Notes: generated from the letters alone by a model not told the origin. A DNA stretch of 64,000 nucleotides from CAZTQN01 sp964615765 (GCA_964615765.1 CAZTQN010000016.1:1-64000), one strand, 5' to 3'; shown: positions 25,071 to 34,124, numbered from the stretch's first letter. Numbers and translations are program-made.

Positions 25071-26380
25071 TGCCGCGAGAACGTCTGGCCGTTCGTCTCG
25101 CCATCGCGGCGGGCGCCGTGTGCCTCGGGGTCACGGGCTGGTCGCACGGGCAATCCGCGACGCGCGCGGTCTTCGTCGCGCACTATTTCCCGATCAACTC
25201 CGTCTCGCCCATCGGGGCCACCGTCGCCGCGTTCCGCATCAACGCGGACGACACCGCGACGCTCGTGGGCAACTACCCCAGCGGCGAGTGGACGCAGTCT
25301 TTGGCGCTCTCGCCCGACGGGCGGTGGCTGGCGTCGGCCAACGGAACATCATCGACGACCGTCGAGGAACTGCGCATCTTCCGCGTCAACGCGGACGCGT
25401 CGCTTACGCAGGTGCTGCAGACGACCACGCCGGACTCGCCGCTGGACATGACCTGGGCGAGCAACGCGGTGCTCGCCGTCACGCGCACGCGGACCAGCGG
25501 CGGCAGTTCGATCCTGACGTACCGGTGGGACCCGGCTGCGTCGATGCTGACGCCCGTCGACAGCGAGCCGTCGGGCGTGTTCAACTCCGCCGTCGTCGCG
25601 CACCCGACGGGCCCGTGGATCTACACGCAGGATTCCGGCGGGCTGGGCGGCGGCACGCCGAACATCACGCAGTGGGAAGTGCTGCCAGACGGCACGCTCA
25701 ACCTCGTCACCAGCATCATCCCGAACGACCCGCCGCTCAAGCCCAGCATCTCACCCGACGGGCGGTGGATGTTCTCTGGCACGGGCGCGATCGGCGGGAA
25801 CACGGTGGTGGCGATCGCGCTGGCGCCGGCGACGGGCTTCCCGAGCGAGGTGTTCGGCTCGCCGTTCGTCTCGCCGGGCGACACGCCGTATCTCACGACC
25901 GTCTCGGGCGACAACCGCTTCCTGTTCACGGGGCACACGGTGGACGACACCATCCGCGTGTTCACGATCGATCAGCAGACGGGCGAGATCACGCCGACGG
26001 GCTTCTCGTTCGACGCTGGGCCGCGCCTGAGCCTGGGCCCGATCGCCGCGCTCGGCAACCTGCTCATCGCGCTCAAGGACAGCAACGACCCGATCGGGCT
26101 GTACGTCTTCCGCGTCGGCCCGACGGGCGACCTGACGCAGGTCGGCCCGTTGTACAGCACGGGCAACCGGCGCCCGGAACTGGCCATGCGCGTGTGGTCC
26201 CCGCCCGCGCCGACGTGCGTCGCCGACTTCAACGGCGTCGGCGGCGTCAGCGTCGAGGACGTGTTCGACTTCCTGCAAGCATGGTTCGGCAACGACCCAC
26301 GGGCCGACCTCAACGGCGACGGCCTGGGTGTGCAGGACATCTTCCTGTTCCTCGAAGCTTGGTTCGCTGGGTGCCCGTGA
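25070..26380 (+). CDS. Secreted lactonase-like beta-propeller with dockerin-like tail
   Basis: After a signal peptide (ending GWSHGQ) come seven-bladed propeller repeats like those of 6-phosphogluconolactonase/YVTN proteins: SLALSPDGRWLASANG, VVAHPTGPWIYTQ, KPSISPDGRWMFSG and TVSGDNRFLFTGHTVDDTIRVF. The tail is the paired EF-hand module (VSVEDVFDFLQAWFG ... LGVQDIFLFLEAWFAGCP), with one Pro after the usual Gly-Cys. It overlaps the stop of the preceding gene by one base. Enzyme activity is not evident; a binding role is equally possible. Confidence 0.78.
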   Translation: MPRERLAVRLAIAAGAVCLGVTGWSHGQSATRAVFVAHYFPINSVSPIGATVAAFRINADDTATLVGNYPSGEWTQSLALSPDGRWLASANGTSSTTVEELRIFRVNADASLTQVLQTTTPDSPLDMTWASNAVLAVTRTRTSGGSSILTYRWDPAASMLTPVDSEPSGVFNSAVVAHPTGPWIYTQDSGGLGGGTPNITQWEVLPDGTLNLVTSIIPNDPPLKPSISPDGRWMFSGTGAIGGNTVVAIALAPATGFPSEVFGSPFVSPGDTPYLTTVSGDNRFLFTGHTVDDTIRVFTIDQQTGEITPTGFSFDAGPRLSLGPIAALGNLLIALKDSNDPIGLYVFRVGPTGDLTQVGPLYSTGNRRPELAMRVWSPPAPTCVADFNGVGGVSVEDVFDFLQAWFGNDPRADLNGDGLGVQDIFLFLEAWFAGCP

Positions 26381-26387
26381 TCGCGCA

Positions 26388-27449
26388 TCAGCGCGCCGGC
26401 CACGCGACGCGCACCACCACCGGCGCGTGGTCGGCCCCGACATCGTCGTTGATCGCGTACGCCAGCGTGCGCATGCGCCGCGACACCAGCGCGTGATCGA
26501 TCGCGATGCCCGGCAGATACGCACGCGCGCCGTCGAGCGGCCAGGTTGACGCACGCCACCGGCCCGCGTCGTCGTGGGCCAGGCGATAGCCCGCGTCCGC
26601 GATCGCTCCGATGACGCGGGAACCGGGCACCGCGTTGAAGTCGCCGATCAGCACGTGCGGCCGGGACGGCGCGGCCTCGTCCGCGCACCACTCCGCGAGC
26701 CGCCGCGCTTGCCGCCGCTGCTCCGCGAACATCCACGGGCGCACCGGCGGGAGAAGGTGAATGTTGCGGATGAAACACGGCTGCCCGTCCAGGTCCACCG
26801 CGATGCCGATCTGCGGCAGCGTGAAGCCGCCGCCCGGCGGGAACATCTCGGGCTCGCTCAGGAACGGGCGCTTCGAGAACACCGACTGTCCGAACGCATC
26901 GGAGCGCGGTGCTTCGACAACGTGCGGGTACTTGCTTGCCAGCGCATCGGACAGTGCGGCGTGCGCTCGCTGGGTCCACTCCTGAAACACGATGACGTCC
27001 GGATCGGCCGCGGCGATCTGCTCCAGCAGCCGCGCGGGCTCCATTCGCCCGTACCACAGATTCGCGCAGAAGATCGTGAGCGATTTGTCCGGCGCTGTCG
27101 CCGCGACGGAGCTGGTCGGTGGCAGGCGAATCTCGGCGCTGCCCACGAGCGCCGTCGTCGCCGCCGCCGCCGCGACGATCGCGAGCGCCCACCGCCGCGC
27201 CGTGAGCGCGATCACGCCGAGCGCGACGAGGACCAGGCTTGCATGAAAGAGGAACGTCCGCGCCATCGCGGCGGCGTAGTGAATCGCCAGCTTTACAGCG
27301 CCGCTCTCGGCAAGGTCGTCATGCCACAGCTGCGCGAACAGCACGACCCCCGCCGCGGCGACAACGGGTAGCCAAACCAGCACGCTCAAGCGTCGCCATA
27401 GCCGACGTCGATCAAGCCGAGGCGGCGCCGTCGCGGGAGATTCGGGCAT
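26388..27449 (-). CDS. Membrane-anchored endonuclease/exonuclease/phosphatase-family protein
   Basis: Three N-terminal hydrophobic helices (about residues 20-110) anchor a domain of the EEP superfamily. Catalytic motifs are FCANLWYGR, VIVFQEWT, IRNIHLLPP, LIGDFNAVPGS, IDHALVS and GADHAPVVV. Such membrane forms cleave phosphodiesters or phosphate esters outside the cytoplasm; the substrate is unknown. ATG 27449 is 40 bases past the clpB stop on the same strand. It is convergent with the propeller gene, seven bases between stops. Confidence 0.8.
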   Translation of the reverse strand: MPESPATAPPRLDRRRLWRRLSVLVWLPVVAAAGVVLFAQLWHDDLAESGAVKLAIHYAAAMARTFLFHASLVLVALGVIALTARRWALAIVAAAAATTALVGSAEIRLPPTSSVAATAPDKSLTIFCANLWYGRMEPARLLEQIAAADPDVIVFQEWTQRAHAALSDALASKYPHVVEAPRSDAFGQSVFSKRPFLSEPEMFPPGGGFTLPQIGIAVDLDGQPCFIRNIHLLPPVRPWMFAEQRRQARRLAEWCADEAAPSRPHVLIGDFNAVPGSRVIGAIADAGYRLAHDDAGRWRASTWPLDGARAYLPGIAIDHALVSRRMRTLAYAINDDVGADHAPVVVRVAWPAR

Positions 27450-27489
27450 GCCCGGGGTTACGACGCGGGCGGCGACTGGGTTCGTTGGC

Positions 27490-30252
27490 TCAACTGCGCC
27501 CGAACACAAACCCGCCGCCGCGCCAGTCGGCGGTGATCGCGTCGCCCGGGCCGAACTCGCCCGCGAGCAGGCGCGACGCCAGCGGGTTCTCGATCCGCTG
27601 CTGGATGGTCCGCTTGAGCGGGCGGGCCCCGAAGGCCGGGTCCCACCCTTCCGCCGCCAGGTGATCGAGCGCTTCCTGCGTGAGCGTGAGCGTGATCTCG
27701 CGCTCGGCGAGGCGCTTGCGCAGGCGGGCGAGCTGGATCTCGACGATGCGGGCCAGGTTGTCGCGCTTGAGTTGATGGAAGACGACGACCTCGTCGATGC
27801 GGTTGAGCAGTTCGGGACGCATGAAGCCTGCGTTGCCCGCGACCATCTGCTGGGCCCGGATGACGGCGTCGCGGACCTTGGTCGGCATGCCGGTGGCCTT
27901 GCCGATCTCGTCCATCGCCGCGCCCGCCGGGCCGCGGCGGAGCAGGTCGCGCACGGCGGCCTCGATCTCCCAGTCCTCCGCGCCGCTGCCCGTCAGTTCC
28001 TGGATCATCTGGCTGCCGAAGTTGCTCGTCATCACGACGATGCTGTTCTTGAAGTCCACCGTACGGCCTTGCCCGTCGGTCAGGCGCCCGTCGTCCAGGA
28101 TCTGCAGCAGGATGTTGAACACGTCCGGGTGGGCCTTCTCGATCTCGTCGAGCAGGATGACGGCGTACGGACGTCGGCGCACGGCTTCCGTCAGCGCGCC
28201 GCCTTCTTCATAGCCGACATAGCCCGGGGGCGCGCCGATCAGGCGCGACACCGCGTGCTTCTCCATGTACTCGCTCATGTCGACGCGCAGCATCGCCTCT
28301 TCCGTGTCGAAGAGGAACTCCGCCAGCGCCTTGCACGTCTCGGTCTTGCCCACGCCCGTCGGGCCCAGGAACAGGAACGAGCCGATCGGGCGGTTGGGGT
28401 CGCCCAGCCCGCTGCGGGCCCGGCGCACGGCGTTGGCCACCGCCTTCAGGGCCTCATCCTGCCCGACGACGCGCCGGTTCAGGTCCTGCTCCATGCGGAG
28501 CAGTTTCTCACGCTCGCCCTCGACCAGGCGCGACACCGGGATGCCCGTCCACTTGCCGACGATCTCGGCGATCAGTTCGGCGTCCACTTCTTCCTTCACC
28601 AGCGCGTCGCCGCGCGCCTGGCGCTCGCTCATCGCGGTTTCGGCCTTGGCGAGGCGGTTCTCAAGCTCGCGGATCTCGCCGTACTGGATGCGGGCGGCCG
28701 TCTCCAGGTCGCCGCGGCGCTGGGCCTGTTCGAGCTGCGTGCGCTTGGCGTCGATCTGGTTCTTGACGGTCTTGACGGCTTCGAGGTCCTGCTTCTCGGC
28801 TTCCCAGCGGGCCGTCAGGGCCCGGTTGGTTTCTTGCAGTTCGGAGAGTTCCTTGTTGATGCGGTCGAGCTCGCGCCGCGCGGTCTCTTGTGTCGGTCGG
28901 GCGTCGCGCCCGCCGCCGGCGGGCTCGTCGCCGCCCGAGACCTCGATCTTCACCGCCTCGCGCTCGATCTCGAGCTGCATGATGCGACGGCGGAGCTCGT
29001 CCAGCTCCGTCGGCATGCTGTCGTTCTCCATGCGCAGGCGGCTGGCGGCTTCGTCGATCAGGTCGATCGCCTTGTCCGGCAGGAAGCGCTCGGTGATGTA
29101 GCGGTTCGACAGGTTCGCCGCCGCCAGGATCGCCGAGTCGAGGATCTTCACGCCGTGGTGCGCTTCGTAACGCGGCTTGAGCCCGCGCAGGATGGCCACC
29201 GTCTGCTCGACGCTGGGCTGATCGACGTACACCGTCTGGAAGCGGCGCTCGAAGGCGGGGTCCTTCTCGATGTGCTTGCGGTACTCGTCGAGGGTGGTGG
29301 CCCCGATGCAGCGGAGTTCGCCGCGCGCCAGGGCCGGCTTGAGCAGGTTGCCCGCGCTGACGGCCCCCTCCGCCGCGCCGGCGCCGACGATCGTGTGCAG
29401 TTCGTCGATGAACAGGATGATGGCGCCGCGGCTGGCCTGCACCTCGCGCAGCACGGCCTTCAGGCGCTCTTCAAACTCGCCGCGGAACTTGGCCCCCGCC
29501 AGCAGCTGCCCGACATCCAGCGCCACGATCCGCTGGTTCTTCATGTTCTCCGGGCAGTCGCCGTTGACGATCCGCAGCGCGATCCCTTCCGCGATCGCCG
29601 TCTTGCCCACGCCCGGCTCGCCGATCAGCACCGGGTTGTTCTTCGTGCGACGGCTGAGCACCTGCATGCACCGGCGGATCTCTTCATCGCGCCCGATGAC
29701 GGGGTCGAGCTTGCCCTGCTGGGCTTTCTCCGTCAGATCGATCGAGTACTTCTTCAGCGCCTCGTACTGGCTCTCGGCCCCGGCGTCGGTCACGTTCTGC
29801 ACGCCGCTGGCGCTGCGGATCTGCTTGATGGCCTGCTCGATGCGTCCGCGGTCGGCCCCGCCGACGGTGGTCAGGATCTCGCGGGCCCCGCCCGGGGTGT
29901 CGGCGAGGGCGAGCAGCAGGTGCTCGGTCGAGACAAACGCGTCGCCCAGTTTCTTGCTCTCCTGCTCAGCCCGGGTCAGCAGGTCGATGACGGCCCGCCC
30001 GGCCCCCCCGGCCTGAACGGCGTTGCCGGAGACGGTGGGCAATCGCTTGAGTTCGCTCTCAACAACGCCCGCCGTGCGCCCCGCGTTGCCCGCGACCCGG
30101 TCGAGCACCGACCACGTCGCCGCCCCGCGGTCCTTCAGCAGAGCGCCGAGCACGTGCAGCCCCGTGACCTCCGGGTTGGAGCGGGTCATGGCGTCCGACT
30201 GAGCGTCGGCGAGGGCTTGCTGGGCGAGCGTCGTCAGTCGATCCATACGCAT
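27490..30252 (-). CDS. clpB: ATP-dependent chaperone ClpB with repeat-like insertions
   Basis: ClpB is a hexameric AAA+ disaggregase that works with DnaK to recover aggregated proteins. The Clp N domain (1-150), Walker A1 GEPGVGKT (211-218), FIDELHTIVGAG, the coiled-coil M domain (about 410-540), Walker A2 GPTGVGKT (630-637) and the C-terminal domain are all present. At 920 residues it is longer than E. coli ClpB (857). One insertion in the M domain (about 437-456) contains GGGRDARPTQ over a DNA palindrome; another of about 30 residues precedes GFMRPELLNRID. ATG 30252 (MRMDRLT) has GGAG upstream. No CIRCE-like heat-shock operator was seen. Confidence 0.95.
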   Translation of the reverse strand: MRMDRLTTLAQQALADAQSDAMTRSNPEVTGLHVLGALLKDRGAATWSVLDRVAGNAGRTAGVVESELKRLPTVSGNAVQAGGAGRAVIDLLTRAEQESKKLGDAFVSTEHLLLALADTPGGAREILTTVGGADRGRIEQAIKQIRSASGVQNVTDAGAESQYEALKKYSIDLTEKAQQGKLDPVIGRDEEIRRCMQVLSRRTKNNPVLIGEPGVGKTAIAEGIALRIVNGDCPENMKNQRIVALDVGQLLAGAKFRGEFEERLKAVLREVQASRGAIILFIDELHTIVGAGAAEGAVSAGNLLKPALARGELRCIGATTLDEYRKHIEKDPAFERRFQTVYVDQPSVEQTVAILRGLKPRYEAHHGVKILDSAILAAANLSNRYITERFLPDKAIDLIDEAASRLRMENDSMPTELDELRRRIMQLEIEREAVKIEVSGGDEPAGGGRDARPTQETARRELDRINKELSELQETNRALTARWEAEKQDLEAVKTVKNQIDAKRTQLEQAQRRGDLETAARIQYGEIRELENRLAKAETAMSERQARGDALVKEEVDAELIAEIVGKWTGIPVSRLVEGEREKLLRMEQDLNRRVVGQDEALKAVANAVRRARSGLGDPNRPIGSFLFLGPTGVGKTETCKALAEFLFDTEEAMLRVDMSEYMEKHAVSRLIGAPPGYVGYEEGGALTEAVRRRPYAVILLDEIEKAHPDVFNILLQILDDGRLTDGQGRTVDFKNSIVVMTSNFGSQMIQELTGSGAEDWEIEAAVRDLLRRGPAGAAMDEIGKATGMPTKVRDAVIRAQQMVAGNAGFMRPELLNRIDEVVVFHQLKRDNLARIVEIQLARLRKRLAEREITLTLTQEALDHLAAEGWDPAFGARPLKRTIQQRIENPLASRLLAGEFGPGDAITADWRGGGFVFGRS
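28898..28912 (-). repeat. Palindrome inside the clpB M-domain insertion
   Basis: CGGGCG-TCG-CGCCCG is a perfect 6-bp stem with a 3-base loop, the same geometry as the palindromic element elsewhere in the window. It encodes the RDARPT part of a loop not found in typical ClpB proteins. Only one copy is seen here. Confidence 0.4.
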
Positions 30253-30482
30253 GCACACACTCCGGAAAAGGGCGGTAAAGGTCAGTACTGCAAGCGGCGC
30301 GCCACGCGCGTATCGGCGGGAGCACGCGGTGCGGTGCGCCCGGCCCTGCCGAACTGGCAGTCCGGCGAGCCGGATAGCCGAGCGGGGCTGCCTGAGCCGG
30401 CCCAGCCTGGCGCTGAGACCTGCCGGCCTGCGTGCCACGCGCGTGTCGGCGTGGCCTTGCCCGGTCCGCCGATGCTGCTCCG

Positions 30483-31205
30483 TCAGGCGAACTGGTGCGC
30501 GAGCGCCGTTGCTATGGAGTCCCACCCGGCGCGATCATTCGGAGTTTCCGAGAATCGCAGCGGCGGACGAACGCGCACCGTGATCCGCTTCGGACGAGGG
30601 AGCGACTGACCAGCACGCAGCGCTGCGAACGCCCCTTCGAGACGGCACGGGACGATCGGGACGCTCGTGCCGGCCACCAGCATGCCGACGCCCGGCTTGA
30701 AGGCGCTGAGCGTGCCGGTGCGCGAACGGGTTCCCTCTGGAAAGAGAATGTACCCGCACGGGTCTTCGACCAGACGCCGGCGGAGTTCATCCAACGAGTG
30801 GCGCCCGCGCCCCATCCGGTGCATCGGCAGCGCGTTGAGCGCGATCGACGCGAGCATCGCGCCCGCCAGGCGCTCAAAGAACACGTCCGCGGCTGCGATT
30901 GGGAACGTTCGGGAGCGGAGCGAGCTGTTCAGGATCGACGCCAGGACAAGAGCGTCCAGGTGGCTCGTGTGGTTGGCGATCAGCACAAACGGTGCCGACT
31001 TGGGCAGATGCTCCGTGCCCTCGACCGTCAAGCGGTGATACGTGCGCAGGTACACGCCGACGCACCACCAGCACGCCCGACAAGCGGCGAGCGACACAAG
31101 GCCCTGCTCTCTGGCGACGCTGCGGGCGCGTTGCCCTGGCGAGAGTCCATGGTCGCGAGCAGGTTTCAGGGTCCAGTTGTCCATCGTTCCCCACGTGCCG
31201 ATCAC
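30483..31205 (-). CDS. plsC: 1-acyl-sn-glycerol-3-phosphate acyltransferase
   Basis: PlsC adds the second acyl chain to make phosphatidic acid. The family motifs are NHTSHLD (catalytic H(x)4D, near residue 79) and FPEGTRSRTG, followed by VPIVPCRLEG. The protein is 240 residues, a normal length. Its ATG overlaps the cdsA stop as ATGA, and cdsA in turn overlaps the phosphatidyltransferase gene, so all three phospholipid genes form one tightly coupled operon. Confidence 0.9.
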   Translation of the reverse strand: MIGTWGTMDNWTLKPARDHGLSPGQRARSVAREQGLVSLAACRACWWCVGVYLRTYHRLTVEGTEHLPKSAPFVLIANHTSHLDALVLASILNSSLRSRTFPIAAADVFFERLAGAMLASIALNALPMHRMGRGRHSLDELRRRLVEDPCGYILFPEGTRSRTGTLSAFKPGVGMLVAGTSVPIVPCRLEGAFAALRAGQSLPRPKRITVRVRPPLRFSETPNDRAGWDSIATALAHQFA

Positions 31206-32209
31206 CAGCCGCCCGTGAGCACCCGGGTCGGCTGGTCCAGTCCGACGCCGAGAAAGTACCCGATGTAGTGAAACAGCGCCGGTGCCGCGAGCAGCATGCT
31301 GTTGCAGCGATCAAGCACGCCGCCATGCCCGGGGATGATCACGCCCATGTCCTTGATACCGATGTCGCGTTTAACGCTCGAGATCGTGAGGTCCCCGAGA
31401 ATCCCGGCGCAGCTCAGCAACAGCCCCATCGCCACCAAGTGGAGGTGCGATTGCAACGGTGTGCCCGCGAACGCTGCTCGCCCAAGAACCCATACCAACG
31501 CCGTGGTCAGCACGATCGCGCCGATCGCTCCAGAAAGCGTTTTGCCGGGGCTGGTGAGCGGGGCGAGCTTGCGCCCGCCGACGCTCTTGCCGACGCAGAA
31601 CGCGAACACGTCGTTGAACGAAACGGAGATGATGATCAGGAGCAGGATCGATCGATACCGCTGGTCGTTGGCGAGATACATCGCGTGCCCAAGGCATGTT
31701 GCGAACATCAGCACGCCGAGCGCCGCGAGCCCGACGCGCTGGATGTATCCCTTGGGCGTGTCGCGAACCACCGCGACCGTCGCGAGCAGCACCAGCGCGA
31801 GCGAAGGTATCGCGACAAACAACCCGTACCAGTGATCGAACGCGGCGAAGCCCGTCGCGAGGATGGCGGCGGCGACGACGCCGGACTCGGCCCGATTCCG
31901 GAACAGGCCGGTTGCACGCGCGTACTCCCGATAGCACAAGAGCGCGACGGCAACGCCCATGATGATCGTGGCGCCGCGCCCGGCGAGAATCGGGCCGATC
32001 ACCAGAATGCCGATCACGACCCACGCCCCGGCCCGGCGCAGTATCTCACTCAGGAGTGTCGGCGAGATGGCGCCGGCGCGATTGAGGATGTACGCAACCA
32101 CGGGCGCGGCGAGGAACGCGCCCGCGACCACGCTCAGCATCAGAAGCACGCCGGGCCCGTCGAGCGCGTTCGCGGGGTTCCAGATGTGCGAGACGGCTCG
32201 GGAGATCAC
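31202..32209 (-). CDS. cdsA: Phosphatidate cytidylyltransferase
   Basis: CdsA converts phosphatidic acid and CTP to CDP-diacylglycerol in the membrane. The diagnostic signature is complete near the C-terminus: SSVKRDIGIKD followed by IIPGHGGVLDR. Eight or so hydrophobic helices precede it. GTG 32209 overlaps the upstream stop as GTGA; the stop overlaps plsC. The product (335 residues) is the substrate for CDP-alcohol phosphatidyltransferases such as the one encoded just upstream. Confidence 0.92.
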   Translation of the reverse strand: MISRAVSHIWNPANALDGPGVLLMLSVVAGAFLAAPVVAYILNRAGAISPTLLSEILRRAGAWVVIGILVIGPILAGRGATIIMGVAVALLCYREYARATGLFRNRAESGVVAAAILATGFAAFDHWYGLFVAIPSLALVLLATVAVVRDTPKGYIQRVGLAALGVLMFATCLGHAMYLANDQRYRSILLLIIISVSFNDVFAFCVGKSVGGRKLAPLTSPGKTLSGAIGAIVLTTALVWVLGRAAFAGTPLQSHLHLVAMGLLLSCAGILGDLTISSVKRDIGIKDMGVIIPGHGGVLDRCNSMLLAAPALFHYIGYFLGVGLDQPTRVLTGGW

Positions 32210-32925
32210 CGCGTGTCTCCCGGAGAAAGCGGGGCGGATCGAATGGCTCTGACGCCGCGCGCAAGTCGGCGAGCAATGGTAAAAGCCGACCCCGCGATGA
32301 TGATCCAGAGCCCGGCGGCAATCAGTTGGTCCTCCCAAAACCGGTGAACCACAGCGCTCGCCAAACAGGCCGCCGTGACGATCGCCATGCGATGCGGCTT
32401 GGCCATCGGCCCGCAGTAATCCTGTGGCGCGCCCGCAACGACAAGGGCCGCCCGCACGTACGCGGTCGCCACGGCGAGCAGAGCGGCAAGCCAACCGAGC
32501 GTCGGAAGCGTCCCCGCGATCCCCGCGGCGTAGCCAAGCCCGATGAGCGTCGCGGCGTCGGAGACCCGATCCGGAAGTTCGTTGAACAACTCCCCGATGC
32601 CTCCCAGCTTCCGTGGCGGTCGGCCGGCCGCCTGGTCGAGCGATCTCCGTTCGATGGCCACCATCCCGTCGAGCATGTTGCAGACCAACCGCATCTGCGC
32701 AAGTGCCGCGGCGACGACGAACAGCGCGTCGCGATTGAGCGCGGCCGTGCCGGCGAGCGCGAGCACACCGCCCGCGCCGACCCCGCACACCATGCCCATG
32801 ACACTGATCGCATCTGGCGAAACGCCGCGTCGGGCCATCCACGCAGAGACCCGCACGGACACGCGCCATGCCCGAGCACCGATCGGCCGTCGCTCGATGG
32901 AGAGGCTTTGGGAGTCGATGGTCAT
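32206..32925 (-). CDS. CDP-alcohol phosphatidyltransferase family protein
   Basis: This integral membrane protein transfers a phosphatidyl or similar group from a CDP-alcohol. The motif is recognisable as LDGMVA ... GELFNELPDRVSD. The first Asp of the second pair is Asn, and about eight extra residues (RSLDQAAGRPPR region) separate the halves; some bacterial subfamilies share the Asn form. ATG 32925 fits the family N-terminus; ATG 33072 in the same frame would add 49 residues. Its stop overlaps cdsA. The acceptor alcohol cannot be told. Confidence 0.82.
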   Translation of the reverse strand: MTIDSQSLSIERRPIGARAWRVSVRVSAWMARRGVSPDAISVMGMVCGVGAGGVLALAGTAALNRDALFVVAAALAQMRLVCNMLDGMVAIERRSLDQAAGRPPRKLGGIGELFNELPDRVSDAATLIGLGYAAGIAGTLPTLGWLAALLAVATAYVRAALVVAGAPQDYCGPMAKPHRMAIVTAACLASAVVHRFWEDQLIAAGLWIIIAGSAFTIARRLARGVRAIRSAPLSPGDTR

Positions 32926-33095
32926 CGTTCTGACGTTCCAGAACTGCTCAGCGAGCCGAGCGTGTTGAACAAGCCGTCGTCGAAGGCCAAGCGCTCCCTC
33001 GATGAGTGCCCGCTGATTCGGGGGAAGAGTGTCGTCATACGTCGATCCAGCACCAAGCGCTCCTCCGGGCATCCTTCGTAAAAGCGGACAGCCCT

Positions 33096-33125
33096 ATTGT
33101 ATTCCTAACAAAAAGACTTTGCGAA
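33096..33125 (-). promoter_or_regulatory. Candidate promoter for the phospholipid operon
   Basis: On the minus strand TTCGCA (33120-33125) and TACAAT (33096-33101) are separated by 18 bases, a fair sigma-70-type match in an unusually A/T-rich patch. Transcription would start near 33089 and read into the phosphatidyltransferase-cdsA-plsC operon. This is visual matching only. Confidence 0.35.
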
Positions 33126-33214
33126 GTTGGCCCCCCCAGTATGGGCTACAGGCGTACCATTGTTTACCCTTTCGGTGGCCGGTGTGTCATCGTCATTTGT
33201 GTGGAGAGAGAGCT

Positions 33215-34096
33215 ATGTTCAATCGAGCGCTTGTGGTGGCGGCTGCGGTGGTCGGTGCGCCTGTGGTTGCCGGGGCATCGATCCTGTCCGACTGGAACCT
33301 CGTTGTCCGGACCAACCTGAACTCGTCGTCGGAAGTCGACGGGTCGGCGATCGTCGGCGGGAACCTCTCCAGCGCGAACAACTACGCCGTGCAGGGTGTG
33401 ACGGCCCCCGGGAACGTGGGGCTCGCGGTCGGTGGCACCGTCATCGGCGGGCCCATCAGCGTCAACAACGGCGGCAACTTCCGCTTCGCGGGCACGGTGT
33501 CGGCGATCGTGAATACCAACGGCGGCGGGAACGCCGCGTTCGACGCCACCATCCCTGCTCAGGTGACGTCGATTTTCAGCCAGGTCAACACCATCTCGAC
33601 ATACCTGGCGGGCCTGACGGCCAACGGCACGCTCGACGGGGCCGGCAACATGAACGCCGCCCCGGCGCTCATCAGCGGGCAGCGCGTCGCGGTCTACAGC
33701 ATCACCCCGGCCCAGTGGAGCAGCCTCGGGCAGATGAATCTGAACTTCGGCACGGCCGACTCGGTGATCATCAACGTCCTGACCGCCGGGAATATCTCGT
33801 TCGTGGCCCCGCCGAATCTCCTGGGCGGGTTCAATCAGGCCAACTCCTCGCGCATCTTGTGGAATGTGCCCAACGCGACGGGGATCACGGTCAACAACAC
33901 GTTCAACGGGGCGTTGATCGCGCCGAGCGCCAACCTGAACCTGATCGGCGGGGCGATCAACGGGACGGTGGTGGTGAACTCGATGACGCAAGACGCGGAA
34001 GTGCGGCGGTCGACGTACACCGGGTTTGTGCCGACGCCGGGAACGGCCGCCGGTCTGCTGGTGGGCGGCATCGTCGCCCTCCGCCGCCGTCGTTGA
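33215..34096 (+). CDS. Choice-of-anchor A family protein with PEP-CTERM-like tail
   Basis: A signal peptide (ending PVVAGAS) precedes the choice-of-anchor A domain: ILSDWNLVVRTNLNSSSEVDGSAIVGGNL, later ITPAQWSSLGQMNLNFGTADSVIINV and NNTFNGALIAPSANLNL. The C-terminus is VPTPGTAAGLLVGGIVALRRRR in sense: a Pro-Gly motif, a short transmembrane helix and a run of Arg, that is, a PEP-CTERM-like sorting signal. ATG 33215 has GGAGAG upstream. It is probably exported and processed at the cell surface; its role is unknown. Confidence 0.82.
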   Translation: MFNRALVVAAAVVGAPVVAGASILSDWNLVVRTNLNSSSEVDGSAIVGGNLSSANNYAVQGVTAPGNVGLAVGGTVIGGPISVNNGGNFRFAGTVSAIVNTNGGGNAAFDATIPAQVTSIFSQVNTISTYLAGLTANGTLDGAGNMNAAPALISGQRVAVYSITPAQWSSLGQMNLNFGTADSVIINVLTAGNISFVAPPNLLGGFNQANSSRILWNVPNATGITVNNTFNGALIAPSANLNLIGGAINGTVVVNSMTQDAEVRRSTYTGFVPTPGTAAGLLVGGIVALRRRR

Positions 34097-34124
34097 ATCG
34101 CCAGCCAACCAATCCAGAAGCCCG

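Noticed and set aside
30253..30482. tRNA or structured RNA upstream of clpB
   Set aside because: Several GCCGG-type inverted repeats are present, but no cloverleaf, TTCGA loop or CIRCE-like heat-shock operator could be made out.
27448..30609. A 1053-codon open frame on the plus strand opposite clpB
   Set aside because: It is the high-GC antisense of clpB: rich in Arg, Ala, Leu and His with no domain, while clpB has every expected motif.
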